64,000 nt of DNA from Methylorubrum populi (GCF_002355515.1 NZ_AP014809.1:5480501-5544500); one strand, 5' to 3'. Counted from the stretch's first letter, positions 43,171-53,250 are shown. The notes: generated by a model from the sequence alone, not told the origin. A program made the numbers and translations.

Positions 43171-44628
43171 ATGACCCGCGCCCTGATGATCCAGGGGACC
43201 GGGTCCGATGTCGGCAAGTCGCTGCTGGTGGCCGGCCTTGCCCGCGCCTTCACCCGGCGCGGCCTGACGGTGCGCCCGTTCAAGCCGCAGAACATGTCGA
43301 ACAACGCCGCCGTCACTGCTGATGGCGGCGAGATCGGCCGGGCCCAGGCGTTGCAGGCCCGCGCCGCGCGGGTCGCGCCGTCCGTCCACATGAACCCGGT
43401 GCTGCTCAAGCCCCAGAGCGATGTCGGCGCGCAGGTGGTGGTGCAGGGGCGCATGATCGGCACCGCCAAGGCGCGCGAGTATCAGGCGTGGAAGCCGCGC
43501 CTGATGGCATCCGTGCTCGACAGCTTCGAGCGGTTGCGTTCGGAGGCCGACATCGTACTCGTGGAGGGCGCGGGCTCGCCGGCCGAGGTGAACCTTCGCA
43601 AGGGCGACATCGCCAATATGGGCTTCGCCCGCGCGACAGGGACGCCGGTGGTGCTCGTCGGCGACATCGACCGGGGCGGCGTCATCGCCAGCCTCGTCGG
43701 CACCCAGGCAGTGCTGGAGCCCGAGGATGCCGCGATGATCCGCGGCTTCATCGTCAACCGGTTCCGTGGCGACCCGACACTGTTCTCGGACGGCATGGCG
43801 CTGATCGCCGCGCGCACCGGCTGGTCCCCGTTCGGCCTCGTGCCGTTCTTTCCCGACGCCGCCCGCTTGCCGCCGGAGGACGCGGTCGCGCTCGATTCCG
43901 CGCAGGCCCGACGCGATGGCGGCGGACCGCTGATCGCGGTCCTGCGATTTCCCCACATCGCCAATTTCGACGACCTCGACCCCCTGCGGCAGGAGCCGGG
44001 CATCCGCGTCGTCTTCGTGCCTCCGGGCACGCCGGTCCCAACGGAGGCGGATCTCGTCGTGCTGCCGGGCTCGAAGACCACGATCGACGATCTCGACTGC
44101 CTCCGCGCGCAGGGTTGGGACATCGACATCCGGGCGCATCTGCGCCGCGGCCGGCGGGTGCTCGGGCTCTGCGGCGGTTACCAGATGCTCGGGCGCATCA
44201 TCGCCGACCCGCAGGGCATCGAGGGCGCGCCGTGCGAGCGACCGGGCCTCGGACTGCTCGACGTCGAGACGGTGATGACGGACGCCAAGCGCCTCGTCGC
44301 CGTCACCGGCACGACGCTCGCCGATAGCGAACCGTTCTCCGGCTATGAAATGCATGTCGGCGACACGCACGGACCGGACACCGCCCGGCCCCTGTTGCGC
44401 TTTGCCGACGGCCGGGTCGACGGGGCGGTCTCGCGCGACGGGCTCGTCGCCGGGACCTATGTCCACGGCCTGTTCGCCGACGACCGCCAGCGCGCCGCCT
44501 GGCTCGCCCGGCTCGGCGCCGCGCCGGGCCTGACGCGCTACGAGGCCGGCATCGAAGAGGTGCTCGACCGGTTCGCCGATCACCTCGAAGCGCATCTCGA
44601 CTGCGACGGGCTGCTGCGCCTGCGCTGA
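43171..44628 (+). CDS. cobQ: adenosylcobyric acid synthase (CobQ)
   Basis: This 485-aa, two-domain amidotransferase adds four amide groups to adenosylcobyrinic a,c-diamide using glutamine and ATP. The N-terminal P-loop-like ATP domain begins [20 protein letters not shown]. The C-terminal glutaminase domain has the Cys near 333 ([11 protein letters not shown]) and His near 432 (GTYVHGLF). The length is standard for the family. Confidence 0.97.
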   Translation: MTRALMIQGTGSDVGKSLLVAGLARAFTRRGLTVRPFKPQNMSNNAAVTADGGEIGRAQALQARAARVAPSVHMNPVLLKPQSDVGAQVVVQGRMIGTAKAREYQAWKPRLMASVLDSFERLRSEADIVLVEGAGSPAEVNLRKGDIANMGFARATGTPVVLVGDIDRGGVIASLVGTQAVLEPEDAAMIRGFIVNRFRGDPTLFSDGMALIAARTGWSPFGLVPFFPDAARLPPEDAVALDSAQARRDGGGPLIAVLRFPHIANFDDLDPLRQEPGIRVVFVPPGTPVPTEADLVVLPGSKTTIDDLDCLRAQGWDIDIRAHLRRGRRVLGLCGGYQMLGRIIADPQGIEGAPCERPGLGLLDVETVMTDAKRLVAVTGTTLADSEPFSGYEMHVGDTHGPDTARPLLRFADGRVDGAVSRDGLVAGTYVHGLFADDRQRAAWLARLGAAPGLTRYEAGIEEVLDRFADHLEAHLDCDGLLRLR

Positions 44629-44650
44629 AGGCCGCCCATCCTGGAGCCTG

Positions 44651-45757
44651 TCACTCCCCGGGCATGAGCTTGACCGGCAGCTTGTAGGCGCGCGGCCCAC
44701 CGTTCCGGAGGCTGTCGAACAGGACGAGCACCCGGTCCGGGCCGATCGCCGTCACGGCTTCCGGCTTGCCGGCGCGCTCGGCATCGTCGAGCTCGTCCAG
44801 CTCTCCGAGAAGCTGCGGATCGCCGCCCCTTGCCGGGTCGAACAGGAAGAGCTTGTAGGCGACCTTCGGCTGCTCCTGGGCCGGCCCGGTGAGCACCAGC
44901 AGGCGCCCGTCTTCGAGGACGGCAAGGTCGCGGATCCCGGCGTCCTTGCCGACCTTGATCGGGATCGTTCGCCGCTTTCCCTGATAGGGGCCGTGCCCCT
45001 CGGCGAACAGGGCATCGAGGTCGGCCTCGACGAGGAAGGCCTCCCCCGCGATCGAGGGCGCGCGAAGGCCGGCATAGAGCCGGTCCTTCACCACAGCGAT
45101 CCCCTCGATGTTGAGGCCGTTCGCCTCGCTCAGGCTCTCGAGGAAGGATGCGCCGACCCGGTCCGCCCCCGCCAGCACTTCGCCGAGGCGATAGGTGGTC
45201 TCGACGGCGGCCTCAGGTCGGTCGTCGTCCTCCACATCGGGCTTGCCCTCGTCATCGACGCGGATGCGGGCAAGGATCATCGACGAGGTGTTGAGCGTGT
45301 CCTTCCTGCGGCCGCAGCCATGCGAGCCGACGGCGTAGAAATACGGTTTGGCGTAGGCGACACCCTCGCCGTCGAACTCCTTGAACTTGGCGGGGCCCTT
45401 GTCCGGGCATTGCTTGCCGGCGAACACCGTTCCGCGCGTCGCAGGGTCCGGTGCCTTGCCGATCAGATCGATCGTCTTTTTGGGATCGATGCTGCGGTCG
45501 TCGATCGTCAGGAACTGGGCCTTGCGCCCCTCGTCGTTGACGACGAGGCACCGCCGCTTGCCCGAAGCGCGCAGGATGCAAGCGATGCCGCTGACGTCGT
45601 AGGCCGCCGCTGCGTCCTCCTTCTTGCCCGAACCCCTCAGGTCTTCCTTGAAAGTATAGGGTTTGCCCTCGGGCTCCAGGATCATGTCCTTGGCTCGCGT
45701 TGCGGTCGGGCCAAATCCAACGAGTAGAGCAAGACAGATGCTGCTGGCGAGGCGCAT
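44651..45757 (-). CDS. secreted DUF3616-type protein
   Basis: This 368-aa protein has a signal peptide (1-22, ending TRA). The body has repeated strand patterns such as DVSGIACILRASGKRRCLVV, NGLNIEGIAVVKDRLYAGLR and AGIRDLAVLEDGRLLVLTGP, which fit a beta-propeller of the DUF3616/esterase-like phytase type. A conserved EFDGEGVAY motif is present. It breaks the run of cobalamin genes and is on the opposite strand to cobQ. There is no direct sign of a role in B12. Confidence 0.75.
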   Translation of the reverse strand: MRLASSICLALLVGFGPTATRAKDMILEPEGKPYTFKEDLRGSGKKEDAAAAYDVSGIACILRASGKRRCLVVNDEGRKAQFLTIDDRSIDPKKTIDLIGKAPDPATRGTVFAGKQCPDKGPAKFKEFDGEGVAYAKPYFYAVGSHGCGRRKDTLNTSSMILARIRVDDEGKPDVEDDDRPEAAVETTYRLGEVLAGADRVGASFLESLSEANGLNIEGIAVVKDRLYAGLRAPSIAGEAFLVEADLDALFAEGHGPYQGKRRTIPIKVGKDAGIRDLAVLEDGRLLVLTGPAQEQPKVAYKLFLFDPARGGDPQLLGELDELDDAERAGKPEAVTAIGPDRVLVLFDSLRNGGPRAYKLPVKLMPGE

Positions 45758-45832
45758 GACCGCAATCTCCTGTCTATATCAGATGATCCGGGGTCGATAT
45801 TTTGAGGTAATCAGTCTGCGAGCTGATTTTTT

Positions 45833-46831
45833 TTAGAAAACGTAGAGCCAAATTCCGGTTCCGGCAACGACGAGGGTGAATTGCAGCGCGCAGGCTGTCC
45901 GGTAGAGTTTCAGCGCCCGCACGATGTCGTCGGGGTCGGCCTCCGCCCGCCCGTCGCCCATCCAGGCATCCTCGACGCGGGTGGCGCCGTAGATGCGCGG
46001 ACCGGCGAGCCGCAGGCCCAACGCCCCCGCCATCGCCGCCTCGGGCCAGCCGGCATTGGGCGAGCGGTGGCGGCCGGCGTCGCGGCGGATCGCCCGCCAC
46101 GCGCCCGCCGCGGACACGTCCCGGCTCAGGGCAGCGGACACGACCAGCAGCAGGGCCGTCAGCCGCGAGGCCGGCAGGTTGACGAGGTCATCGAGGCGGG
46201 CGGAGGCCCAGCCGAACGCCTCGTAGCGCGGCGTGCGGTGGCCGATCATGCTGTCGGCGGTGTTGATGGCCTTGTAGAGTGCGCCGCCGGTGAGGCCACC
46301 GGCGCCGATCCAGAAGGCCGGCGCGACGATGCCGTCGGAGAAATTCTCGGCAAGGCTCTCGATCGCGGCGCGGCACACCGCCGCCTCGTCGAGACTGTCG
46401 GGATTGCGCCCGACGATCATCGAGACGGCCGCGCGACCGCCGGGAAGCCCCTCCGTCCGTAGGGCGGCGGAGACGCGCCGGACATGAACGAACAGGCTGC
46501 GCTGCGCCGGCAGGCTCGCGGCGAGCAAGGCCAGCAGCACCATGCCGAAGCCGTGGCCGGCGAGTGCGGCGAGCGCGGTCAGGGTGAGAGAGAAAGCGGC
46601 CGTGACCGTCAGCAGAAGCGCGAGCGCCAGGATGCCGCCGAGCCGGCGCGCGGCGCCGCCGCCCCGGTTCAGCCCGCGCTCCAGCGCGGCGATCAGCCGG
46701 CCGATCCAGGTGACAGGGTGGCCGAGCGCCCTGTAGAGGCGGTCGGGATAGCCCGCCAAGGCCTCGAGCAGCAGGGCCAGCGCCAGGACGCCGAGGGTGT
46801 CGGGCGGGTGGGTCAGGGCGATCCAGGGCAT
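45833..46831 (-). CDS. cbiB: adenosylcobinamide-phosphate synthase (CbiB/CobD)
   Basis: This 332-aa polytopic membrane protein attaches aminopropanol (phosphate) to adenosylcobyric acid. Family marks are LEALAGYPDRLYRALGHPVT, RAAIESLAENFSDGIVAPAF, YKAINTADSMIGHR and DDLVNLPASRL. About five TM segments are visible. ATG 46831 is chosen since upstream codons run into the divergent cobC. It is divergent from cobC with only 26 bases between starts, so the promoters must overlap the coding ends. Confidence 0.95.
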   Translation of the reverse strand: MPWIALTHPPDTLGVLALALLLEALAGYPDRLYRALGHPVTWIGRLIAALERGLNRGGGAARRLGGILALALLLTVTAAFSLTLTALAALAGHGFGMVLLALLAASLPAQRSLFVHVRRVSAALRTEGLPGGRAAVSMIVGRNPDSLDEAAVCRAAIESLAENFSDGIVAPAFWIGAGGLTGGALYKAINTADSMIGHRTPRYEAFGWASARLDDLVNLPASRLTALLLVVSAALSRDVSAAGAWRAIRRDAGRHRSPNAGWPEAAMAGALGLRLAGPRIYGATRVEDAWMGDGRAEADPDDIVRALKLYRTACALQFTLVVAGTGIWLYVF

Positions 46832-46857
46832 CGTTGGCAGGGTCGGTGCAGGGCGGG

Positions 46858-47847
46858 ATGGACGGACGCGAGGTGCTGGAGGACGGTTCGACGGACGCCA
46901 TCGCGCATGGCGGCGATCTCGACGCGGCCCGGAAACTGTTTCCGGCCGCACCCGAGCCGTGGCTCGACCTCTCGACCGGCATCAACCCGGTGCCCTATCC
47001 GCTGCCGCCCTTTGAAGCCAGTGTCCTTCACCGCTTGCCCTCCCCCGGCGACCTCGCGCGGCTCAAGGCCGCGGCGGCGGCGGCCTACGGCGCGCCGGGG
47101 CCGGACCATGTCGTCGCCGCGCCCGGCACGCAGATCCTGATCGAGACCCTGCCGCGGCTCTGCCCGCCCTCCCGCGTCGCGGTGGTCGGGCCGACCTATG
47201 CCGAGCACGCCGCCGCCTGGACCCGCTGCGGCCACGCGGTACGGATGGTGGACGATCCGGCCGAGGCCGAGGACGCCGAGGTTCTGGTCGCGGTGAGCCC
47301 CAACAATCCCGACGGGCGGGTCTTCGCTGCCGAAACGCTCCTGCGCACCGGCGGCCTCGTCGTGCTCGATCAGGCTTTCGCCGACCTCGAGACCGTGGAG
47401 ACGGCATCGCCGCGGCCCGGCCTCGTGGTCCTGCGCTCCTTCGGCAAGACCTACGGGCTCGCCGGTCTTCGGCTCGGTTTCGCGCTCGCCGACGCGGCGT
47501 TGGCGCGGCGCATCGAAGCCGCGCTCGGTCCCTGGGCCGTCTCGGGTCCGGCGATCGCCGCGGGCCTCTCCGCGCTGCCGGACGCCGCGTGGCGCCGCGA
47601 GGCCGCCGCGGCGCGGGCGAAGGATGCGGCCCGTCTCGATCGCATGATCGCGCGCGCCGGCGGGCGCGTCGTCGGCGGTACGGCGCTGTTCCGCACGGCG
47701 GATTTTCCCGACGGGCCCGGCCTGTTCCGCGCTCTGGGCGAAGCGGGGATCTACGTGCGGCGCTTCTCAGGAGCGCCGCAGCGGCTGCGCTTCGGCCTGC
47801 CCCCCGACAAGGCGGCGTGGTGCCGCCTCTCGCGGGTGCTCAAATAG
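46858..47847 (+). CDS. cobC: threonine-phosphate decarboxylase / CobC
   Basis: This 329-aa PLP enzyme of aminotransferase fold I supplies the aminopropanol arm of cobalamin. The substrate segment AIAHGGDLDAARKLFP is followed by WLDLSTGINPVPYPLP. The PLP Lys lies near 196 in RSFGKTYGLAGLRLGF, and VSPNNPDGR and LDQAFADLE are the cofactor-binding motifs. ATG 46858 is chosen; a TTG 24 bases earlier is possible. The 3' end overlaps the convergent MFS gene by eight bases. Confidence 0.93.
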   Translation: MDGREVLEDGSTDAIAHGGDLDAARKLFPAAPEPWLDLSTGINPVPYPLPPFEASVLHRLPSPGDLARLKAAAAAAYGAPGPDHVVAAPGTQILIETLPRLCPPSRVAVVGPTYAEHAAAWTRCGHAVRMVDDPAEAEDAEVLVAVSPNNPDGRVFAAETLLRTGGLVVLDQAFADLETVETASPRPGLVVLRSFGKTYGLAGLRLGFALADAALARRIEAALGPWAVSGPAIAAGLSALPDAAWRREAAAARAKDAARLDRMIARAGGRVVGGTALFRTADFPDGPGLFRALGEAGIYVRRFSGAPQRLRFGLPPDKAAWCRLSRVLK

Positions 47848-49024
47848 GCCGGGACCGGCCGCCGAGCCAGGACACCGCCAGGGCCGCGAGGGCGAAGGCG
47901 CCACCGACGGCGCAGACACCGGGCCAGCCGGCGAGGAGGAAGGCCCGCGAGCCGAGGAAGGCGCCGCTCGCCCCGCCGATGAAGACCGCGGTGAACAGCA
48001 CGGTGTTGATCCGTCCGCGCGCCCCCGGCGCGAGGGCGTAGGCGCGGGTCTGATTGGCGATCAGCGCGCCGTTGATGCCGATATCGAGGAGCAGCACGCC
48101 CGCGGCGATGGCGACGAGTGACACCTGTCCGGCCAGAGCCAGCACGACGAAGGCCGCCGCGACCAGGATGCTGCCGACGATCACCACCGGCCGGGCGCCG
48201 CGCCGGTCGCTGTACCGGCCCGAATACGGGGCGATCAGCGCTCCGGCGACGCCGATCACGCCGAACAGGCCCGCGCCCGCCGCCGTCAGATCGAAGGGCG
48301 GCGCCTCGACGAGAAGTGCGAGCGTGGCCCAGAAGGCGTTGAAGCTTGCAAACAGCAGCGCCTGGGACAGGCTGGCGTTTCGCAGCACCGGCTGGCTGCG
48401 AACCAGATGCAGCAACGACAGCATCAGCGCGCGATAACGCAGGCGCCCCGCCGGTGCGCTGCGCGGAAGGGTGCGCAGCGCCACACCCGCCATCCCCAGC
48501 GCGAGGCCGGCCGCGGCGAAGAACACCGCGCGCCAGCCGAACTGCGCGCCGACGAAGCCGCTCGCGGTGCGGGCGAGCAGGATGCCGGAGAGCAGACCCG
48601 TCATTACGCCGCCGACGATCCGCCCCCGGCTGGCATCGGGCGCGAGTTCCGCGGCGAAGGGCACCGCCTGCTGCGCGGCGCAGGCGAGCACGCCGATGAC
48701 GAGGCTCGCCACCGACAGCACCGCGAGATTGGGGCTGAGCGCGGCGGCGACCAGCGCGACCGCGAGACCGAGCAATTGCCACACGATGAGGTCGCGCCGC
48801 GGCAGCGCGTCGCCGAGTGGCACGAGAAACAGGATGCCGAGGCCATAGCCGACAAGGCTGGCGGTCGGCACGAGCAGGGCCGCCCGGTCGCCGAACTCGG
48901 CGACGAGGACCGCGAGCAGCGGCTGATTGTAGTAGATGTTGGCGACCGCGCCGCCCGCGATCAGCGTCAGTCCGATTCGCGTCGTCCGCGGGATGGCGCG
49001 TCCTCCGCCCGCGTCGCGGCTCAT
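47840..49024 (-). CDS. MFS transporter, probable drug/metabolite efflux
   Basis: This 394-aa protein has 12 predicted TM helices. It begins IGLTLIAGGAVANIYYNQPL, a start typical of the YnfM/AraJ-like MFS efflux branch. The loop 2-3 motif is visible as FLVPLGDALPRRDLIV, and the middle loop holds RTLPRSAPAGRLRYRALM. The substrate is unknown. It is convergent with cobC and shares eight bases with it, but there is no reason to link it to B12. Confidence 0.88.
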   Translation of the reverse strand: MSRDAGGGRAIPRTTRIGLTLIAGGAVANIYYNQPLLAVLVAEFGDRAALLVPTASLVGYGLGILFLVPLGDALPRRDLIVWQLLGLAVALVAAALSPNLAVLSVASLVIGVLACAAQQAVPFAAELAPDASRGRIVGGVMTGLLSGILLARTASGFVGAQFGWRAVFFAAAGLALGMAGVALRTLPRSAPAGRLRYRALMLSLLHLVRSQPVLRNASLSQALLFASFNAFWATLALLVEAPPFDLTAAGAGLFGVIGVAGALIAPYSGRYSDRRGARPVVIVGSILVAAAFVVLALAGQVSLVAIAAGVLLLDIGINGALIANQTRAYALAPGARGRINTVLFTAVFIGGASGAFLGSRAFLLAGWPGVCAVGGAFALAALAVSWLGGRSRPI

Positions 49025-49352
49025 CGCTGCGGTGCCGGGCGCGCGGGGGAACGGACCGGCGGGGCGCTGAAGGGCGGAGCAGTCTGCATGGACCGCCCCA
49101 TACGGCAGGCCGGAGCCGGAAAGCCAGCCCCTGCCGGAAGACCGACCCTGCGATTGCCGCGCGGCAGAGTGTCCGTTTCCGTTCAGGCGCGCGGTGGTAG
49201 CATCCCCTCCCTGCTACACCCATATGGTGGTCTGTACGGAAAAAGGCACAGCCTTTGCAGCGGCTTGGCCGGGCCGGCGGTTGCGGATGGACGCGCGATG
49301 GCGCACATCTTCTCCAAGCGCCTGGCGACCGCTTCAACACAAGGAGTCGTGT
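49025..49352. other. 328-base gap upstream of a small gene
   Basis: This region holds the promoter of the MFS gene (leftward) and of the 67-aa gene (rightward). Frames in it are extensions of neighbours without starts. No structured RNA is recognised. Confidence 0.5.
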
Positions 49353-49556
49353 ATGCCGAACTACCGCGTCCAATTCGCGAAGCAGATCCTCGGAGTGCCC
49401 TTCACGGTCGGTTTCGTGGAGATCTCCCGGGCCCGCGATCCGGAGCGTGCCCTCAGGGCGGCGGAGATCCGCTTCGCCCGCGCGCGCGGCGTGACGGATT
49501 GGCGCGAGCGGGCCGATACGGCGGATCTCGCACCGCATGCGGAGGCGGACCTCTGA
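49353..49556 (+). CDS. 67-aa conserved hypothetical protein
   Basis: This 67-aa protein has an AAGGAG site six bases before ATG 49353. It begins MPNYRVQFAKQILGVPFTVG and continues with FVEISRARDPERALRAAEIR. The pattern suggests a small strand-strand-helix fold. The C-terminus is acidic. I do not know its function. It stands alone between the MFS gene and malonyl-CoA decarboxylase. Confidence 0.7.
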   Translation: MPNYRVQFAKQILGVPFTVGFVEISRARDPERALRAAEIRFARARGVTDWRERADTADLAPHAEADL

Positions 49557-49741
49557 GCGCCTGCCGGCCGCCAGGGGCGCGTCCCGACGCCTGACCCGCG
49601 GCGGGCTGGCATCGCCGGACGGGCTCGAAACGGGATTGTCATGCCGCGCATGTCTGGCGCCGACGCGGCCTAGGCCTTAGGTTCCGGCAACAGCCGAGCC
49701 TGCCACAGGTCGGCTCGACAGATCCAAGGGCTTGTTCGGTC

Positions 49742-51151
49742 ATGGCGGCGATCTCGTTCCTCGGTGATCTCATCCAGACCATCAGCGACCGGGGTCGCGA
49801 TCTCATCGGCTTAGCCCGCACCGACTTGGCTCGGACGGCGAGTCCGGCCGACCTCGCGCGGCTGTGCGAGGATCTGATCTCCCGCCGGGGCGAGGCCTCC
49901 GGGGTGGCGCTCGCCCGCCTGATCCTCGATCGTTACGCGGCCTTTCCCCTCGACGAACGGCTCGCCTTCCTCGAACTCATCGCCACCGAATTCGGGGCCG
50001 ACCACGAGGCCGTCGATGCGGCCATCGCCGCCTACCGGGCCGACCCGACCCGGGCGCGCCTCGGCCTTCTGCACGAGGCCGCCGAACCCCGCTCCCAGGA
50101 GCTGATCCGGCGGCTCAACCTCGCCCGCGGCGGGACGCTGGCGCTGGTACGCATGCGCGAAGATCTGTTCGCCCTGCGCAAGCGCCTGAAGGATCGCGAC
50201 GCCGCGCCCGACACGATCGACGCGGCGGTGAGCCTCGACAGCGATTTCGAGCACCTGTTCGCGTCGTGGTTCAACCGGGGCTTCCTGGTGCTGCGCCCGA
50301 TCGATTGGTCGACGCCGGCCCATATCCTCGAGAAGATCATCCGCTACGAGGCGGTCCATGAGATCGCCGATTGGGAGGAGTTGCGCCGCCGCATTCAGCC
50401 GACGGACCGGCGCTGCTTCGCCTTCTTCCACCCGGCCCTGCTCGACGAGCCGCTGATCTTCGTCGAAGTGGCGCTCACCAACGCGATCGCGCCGGCGATC
50501 CAGCCGATCCTCGCCGACGGTCGCGAGCCGGTTCCGGCGCGCGCCGCCACGACCGCGATCTTCTACTCGATTTCGAACTGCCAGAAGGGCCTGGCCGGCG
50601 TCACCTTCGGCAACTTCCTGATCAAGCAGGTGGTCGAGGATCTGGCCCGTGAGATCCCCTCGCTGAAGACCTTCGTCACACTCTCGCCGGTGCCCGGTTT
50701 CCGCACCTGGCTCGACCGCGAGCGCGGCGCCGATGCGCCGCAGGGACTGACGCGGGAGGACGTGGAGACGCTTCGCCTGCTCGACACCGACGATTGGCGC
50801 AGCGACAAGGCGACGTGCGAGGCCGTGCGGCGCGCCATGCTGCCGGCGGCGGCCGCCTATTTCCTGCGCGCCAAGAACGAGAAGGGCCGCCCGCTCGATC
50901 CGGTCGCCCGCTTCCATCTCGGCAACGGCGCACGTCTCGAGCGGATGAACTTCTTGGGCGACACTTCGAAGAAGGGCCTGAAGCAGTCCTACGGGCTGAT
51001 GGTGAACTACCTCTACGATCTCTCGGCCATCGAGAAGAACCACGAGACCTACGTCAATCTCGGCACGGTTGCGGCCTCCTCGGCGGTCAGCCGAGAACTG
51101 CGCTCCAACCTGCCGCCGCCGCGGGCGGTCGTGCTGGCCGAAGCGGGTTAG
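49742..51151 (+). CDS. malonyl-CoA decarboxylase
   Basis: This 469-aa enzyme converts malonyl-CoA to acetyl-CoA and CO2. The N-terminal helical domain (about 1-150) is followed by the catalytic acetyltransferase-like domain with AIFYSISNCQKGLAGVTFGN (probable Ser) and RFHLGNGARLERMNFLGDTS (probable His). Then VNYLYDLSAIEKNHETY follows. No matB (malonyl-CoA synthetase) or malonate transporter adjoins, so it may trim malonyl-CoA pools rather than serve malonate growth. Confidence 0.93.
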   Translation: MAAISFLGDLIQTISDRGRDLIGLARTDLARTASPADLARLCEDLISRRGEASGVALARLILDRYAAFPLDERLAFLELIATEFGADHEAVDAAIAAYRADPTRARLGLLHEAAEPRSQELIRRLNLARGGTLALVRMREDLFALRKRLKDRDAAPDTIDAAVSLDSDFEHLFASWFNRGFLVLRPIDWSTPAHILEKIIRYEAVHEIADWEELRRRIQPTDRRCFAFFHPALLDEPLIFVEVALTNAIAPAIQPILADGREPVPARAATTAIFYSISNCQKGLAGVTFGNFLIKQVVEDLAREIPSLKTFVTLSPVPGFRTWLDRERGADAPQGLTREDVETLRLLDTDDWRSDKATCEAVRRAMLPAAAAYFLRAKNEKGRPLDPVARFHLGNGARLERMNFLGDTSKKGLKQSYGLMVNYLYDLSAIEKNHETYVNLGTVAASSAVSRELRSNLPPPRAVVLAEAG

Positions 51152-51198
51152 TCGGCGCCGCGAACCGCGCGTCCGGCACCGCTTTTTCGCTGCGGCGC

Positions 51199-51223
51199 GG
51201 GACCGATTCCGTCCTCGCACGTT
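51199..51223 (+). promoter_or_regulatory. possible EcfG (general stress) promoter of the CsbD-like gene
   Basis: GGGAC, a 16-base spacer and CGTT match the EcfG consensus GGAAC-N16/17-CGTT with one mismatch. It lies 65 bases before the CsbD-like gene, a class often controlled by EcfG. The short motif could arise by chance. Confidence 0.35.
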
Positions 51224-51287
51224 CTCCTGACCGACGCCCGCCCGAAACTCCCAAGGTGGCGGGCAAGGGAAGAACAGGAGTTCCGCC

Positions 51288-51644
51288 ATGGTTGATACGG
51301 ATCGCGTCGTCGGAGCTGCGAAGGATTTCGGCGGCCGGGCGCAGGGCGCGGTGGGCGACGCACTGGGCTCCGACCGGGACTCGCTGGAGGGCCGCTATCG
51401 GGAGGCCGAGGGCCGGGCGCAGCGCCTCTACGGTCAGGCGAAGGATACGGTGCGCGACATCGCCGATGATGTCGGCGGCTATGCCGAGGACGCCTACGAC
51501 CGCGTCAGCCGCCACGGCGGCACTTATCTGCGTGACGGGCGTGAGCGGGTCGAGACCCAGGTCGGCGAGAACCCGTTCCTCGCCCTGCTGATCGCCGGCG
51601 CGGTGGGCTACGGCCTCGCCCTGCTGCTGCATTCGCGCCGCTGA
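51288..51644 (+). CDS. CsbD-like stress protein with C-terminal TM
   Basis: This 118-aa protein has an N-terminal CsbD-type amphipathic region (RVVGAAKDFGGRAQGAVGDA, then REAEGRAQRLYGQAKDTVRD) and a C-terminal TM helix with the DUF883/ElaB-like ending NPFLALLIAGAVGYGLALLL. It is probably a membrane-tethered general stress protein. An ACAGGAG site precedes the ATG. Confidence 0.8.
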   Translation: MVDTDRVVGAAKDFGGRAQGAVGDALGSDRDSLEGRYREAEGRAQRLYGQAKDTVRDIADDVGGYAEDAYDRVSRHGGTYLRDGRERVETQVGENPFLALLIAGAVGYGLALLLHSRR

Positions 51645-51692
51645 GCGAGCATCGGAGCGCGGCAGCCCGCCGCGCTCCGTGATCCGGCGGCG

Positions 51693-52478
51693 CTACTGCG
51701 CCGTCCAGCCGCCATCCATCGCGAGGTTGGCGCCGGTGATCTGGCTGGCGCCGTCCGAGCACAGGAACACGGCGAGCGCCGCGACCTGATCGACGGTGAC
51801 GAATTCCTTGGTCGGCTGCGCCTTCAGCAGCACATCCTCGATCACCTGCTCCTTGGTCAGCCCGCGTGCCTTCATCGTGTCCGGGATCTGGCTCTCGACC
51901 AGCGGGGTCCAGACATAGCCCGGCGAGATGCAGTTGACGGTGATGCCATGGGTGGCGAGTTCGAGGGCGGCGGTCTTGGTGAGACCGACGATGCCGTGCT
52001 TGGCCGCGACATAGGCCGATTTGTAGGGCGAGGCGACCATCGAGTGCGCCGAGGCCGTGTTGATGACCCGGCCCCAGCCCTTCGCCTTCATGTGCGGCAC
52101 GGCGGCGCGCAGGGTATGGAACGCGGAGGACAGGTTGAGCGCGATGATCTGGTCCCACTTCTCGACCGGAAATTCCTCGATCGGTGCGACGTACTGCACG
52201 CCCGCATTGTTCACGAGGATGTCGATGCTGCCGAAGCTGTCGACGGACAGCGTGATCAGACCGGCGATCTCATTGGGCTTCGTCAGATCGGCGGGAGAGT
52301 AGACCGCGCGGACGCCGAAATCCCCCTCGATCTTCGAGCGCGCCGCCTCGATCTCGTCGGGCTGGCCGAATCCGTTGAGAACGATATTCGCCCCCTCCTT
52401 CGCGAAGGCGCGGGCGACGGCGAGTCCGATGCCGCTGGTGGAGCCGGTGACGACGGCGCTCCTGCCTTTCAGGGTCAT
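51693..52478 (-). CDS. bdhA: D-beta-hydroxybutyrate dehydrogenase
   Basis: This 261-aa short-chain dehydrogenase interconverts 3-hydroxybutyrate and acetoacetate with NAD. The Rossmann motif is TGSTSGIGLAVARAF (about 11-25). The catalytic Ser, Tyr and Lys lie in NTASAHSMVASPYKSAYVAA with KHGIVGLTK. The family ending DQVAALAVFLCSDGASQITG is present. It is third in an operon with adc and a patatin gene (gap to adc 28 bases), pointing to polyhydroxybutyrate or ketone-body turnover. Confidence 0.93.
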   Translation of the reverse strand: MTLKGRSAVVTGSTSGIGLAVARAFAKEGANIVLNGFGQPDEIEAARSKIEGDFGVRAVYSPADLTKPNEIAGLITLSVDSFGSIDILVNNAGVQYVAPIEEFPVEKWDQIIALNLSSAFHTLRAAVPHMKAKGWGRVINTASAHSMVASPYKSAYVAAKHGIVGLTKTAALELATHGITVNCISPGYVWTPLVESQIPDTMKARGLTKEQVIEDVLLKAQPTKEFVTVDQVAALAVFLCSDGASQITGANLAMDGGWTAQ

Positions 52479-52506
52479 GGTCGGTCCTCCTGATGGGTGC
52501 CTGCGC

Positions 52507-53250
52507 TCAGGCGAGGTAGTCGTGGAGCACTTGCCCGAAGGGCAGCGTGAAGTCGACGATCATGTGCCGCGCCCCGATGATGCGGCGCACCGGAAGGTCC
52601 GCGACGCGGCAATTGACGTGCGGGATCAGGTCGAGCCGCCCCTCCCCGTCCCAGGCACCGTGGACGGTGATGTCCTCTAGGCGGTAGCCGACAAGTTGTG
52701 CGATCTTGGGTCGGCCGTCCACGTCGGGGATCAGCTTGAGATTGACGTTGAGCTTGGCCAGACCTTCCTTCACCCGTGGAAGCTCGCCGTTCAGGCTCTG
52801 GTGCTTGTACGTCATGGTGCCCATCGCGACCCGCTCCTCGTCGTAGTAGAGCGTGCCGGTCAGGGTATCCTTGCGCAATTCGAGCCGGGGCTGACCCCAC
52901 TTCTTGGGAAAGCCCCAGATTTCGCGGCCGGCGGTGATCGGCGGCTCGTCGTCGAGATACATCTGGATCGAGAAGTTGCAGGGCTCCCCGAGATAGGTGG
53001 CGAGCGCCCCTGTGCCGCTCTCCTGGTAATCGCCGAAGCCCGAGGAATCGGGCATCTTCATCCATTCGTAGAAGACGAGATTGTCCGGGTGCGGTTCGAG
53101 CGGCTCGGGAAGCGCCCGGCGCAGGGCCTGCGGGTCGGTCTGGTAGGTGATGATCAGGTATTCGCGGCGCACGAAGCGGTAGGGCCCGCGCGGGTAGCTC
53201 GGGCTGAAGGGCGGCATCGACGAAGCCTGGAGGATGTCGTCGCGCGTCAT
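52507..53250 (-). CDS. adc: acetoacetate decarboxylase
   Basis: This 247-aa protein belongs to the acetoacetate decarboxylase family. The Schiff-base Lys lies near 115-116 in REIWGFPKKWGQPRL. The N-terminal SYPRGPYRFVRREYLIITYQ and the ending ARHMIVDFTLPFGQVLHDYL fit the fold. The product would be acetone and CO2. Alphaproteobacterial members of the family next to bdhA and patatin genes are common; their true substrate is often assumed. It lies 76 bases after the patatin gene. Confidence 0.92.
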   Translation of the reverse strand: MTRDDILQASSMPPFSPSYPRGPYRFVRREYLIITYQTDPQALRRALPEPLEPHPDNLVFYEWMKMPDSSGFGDYQESGTGALATYLGEPCNFSIQMYLDDEPPITAGREIWGFPKKWGQPRLELRKDTLTGTLYYDEERVAMGTMTYKHQSLNGELPRVKEGLAKLNVNLKLIPDVDGRPKIAQLVGYRLEDITVHGAWDGEGRLDLIPHVNCRVADLPVRRIIGARHMIVDFTLPFGQVLHDYLA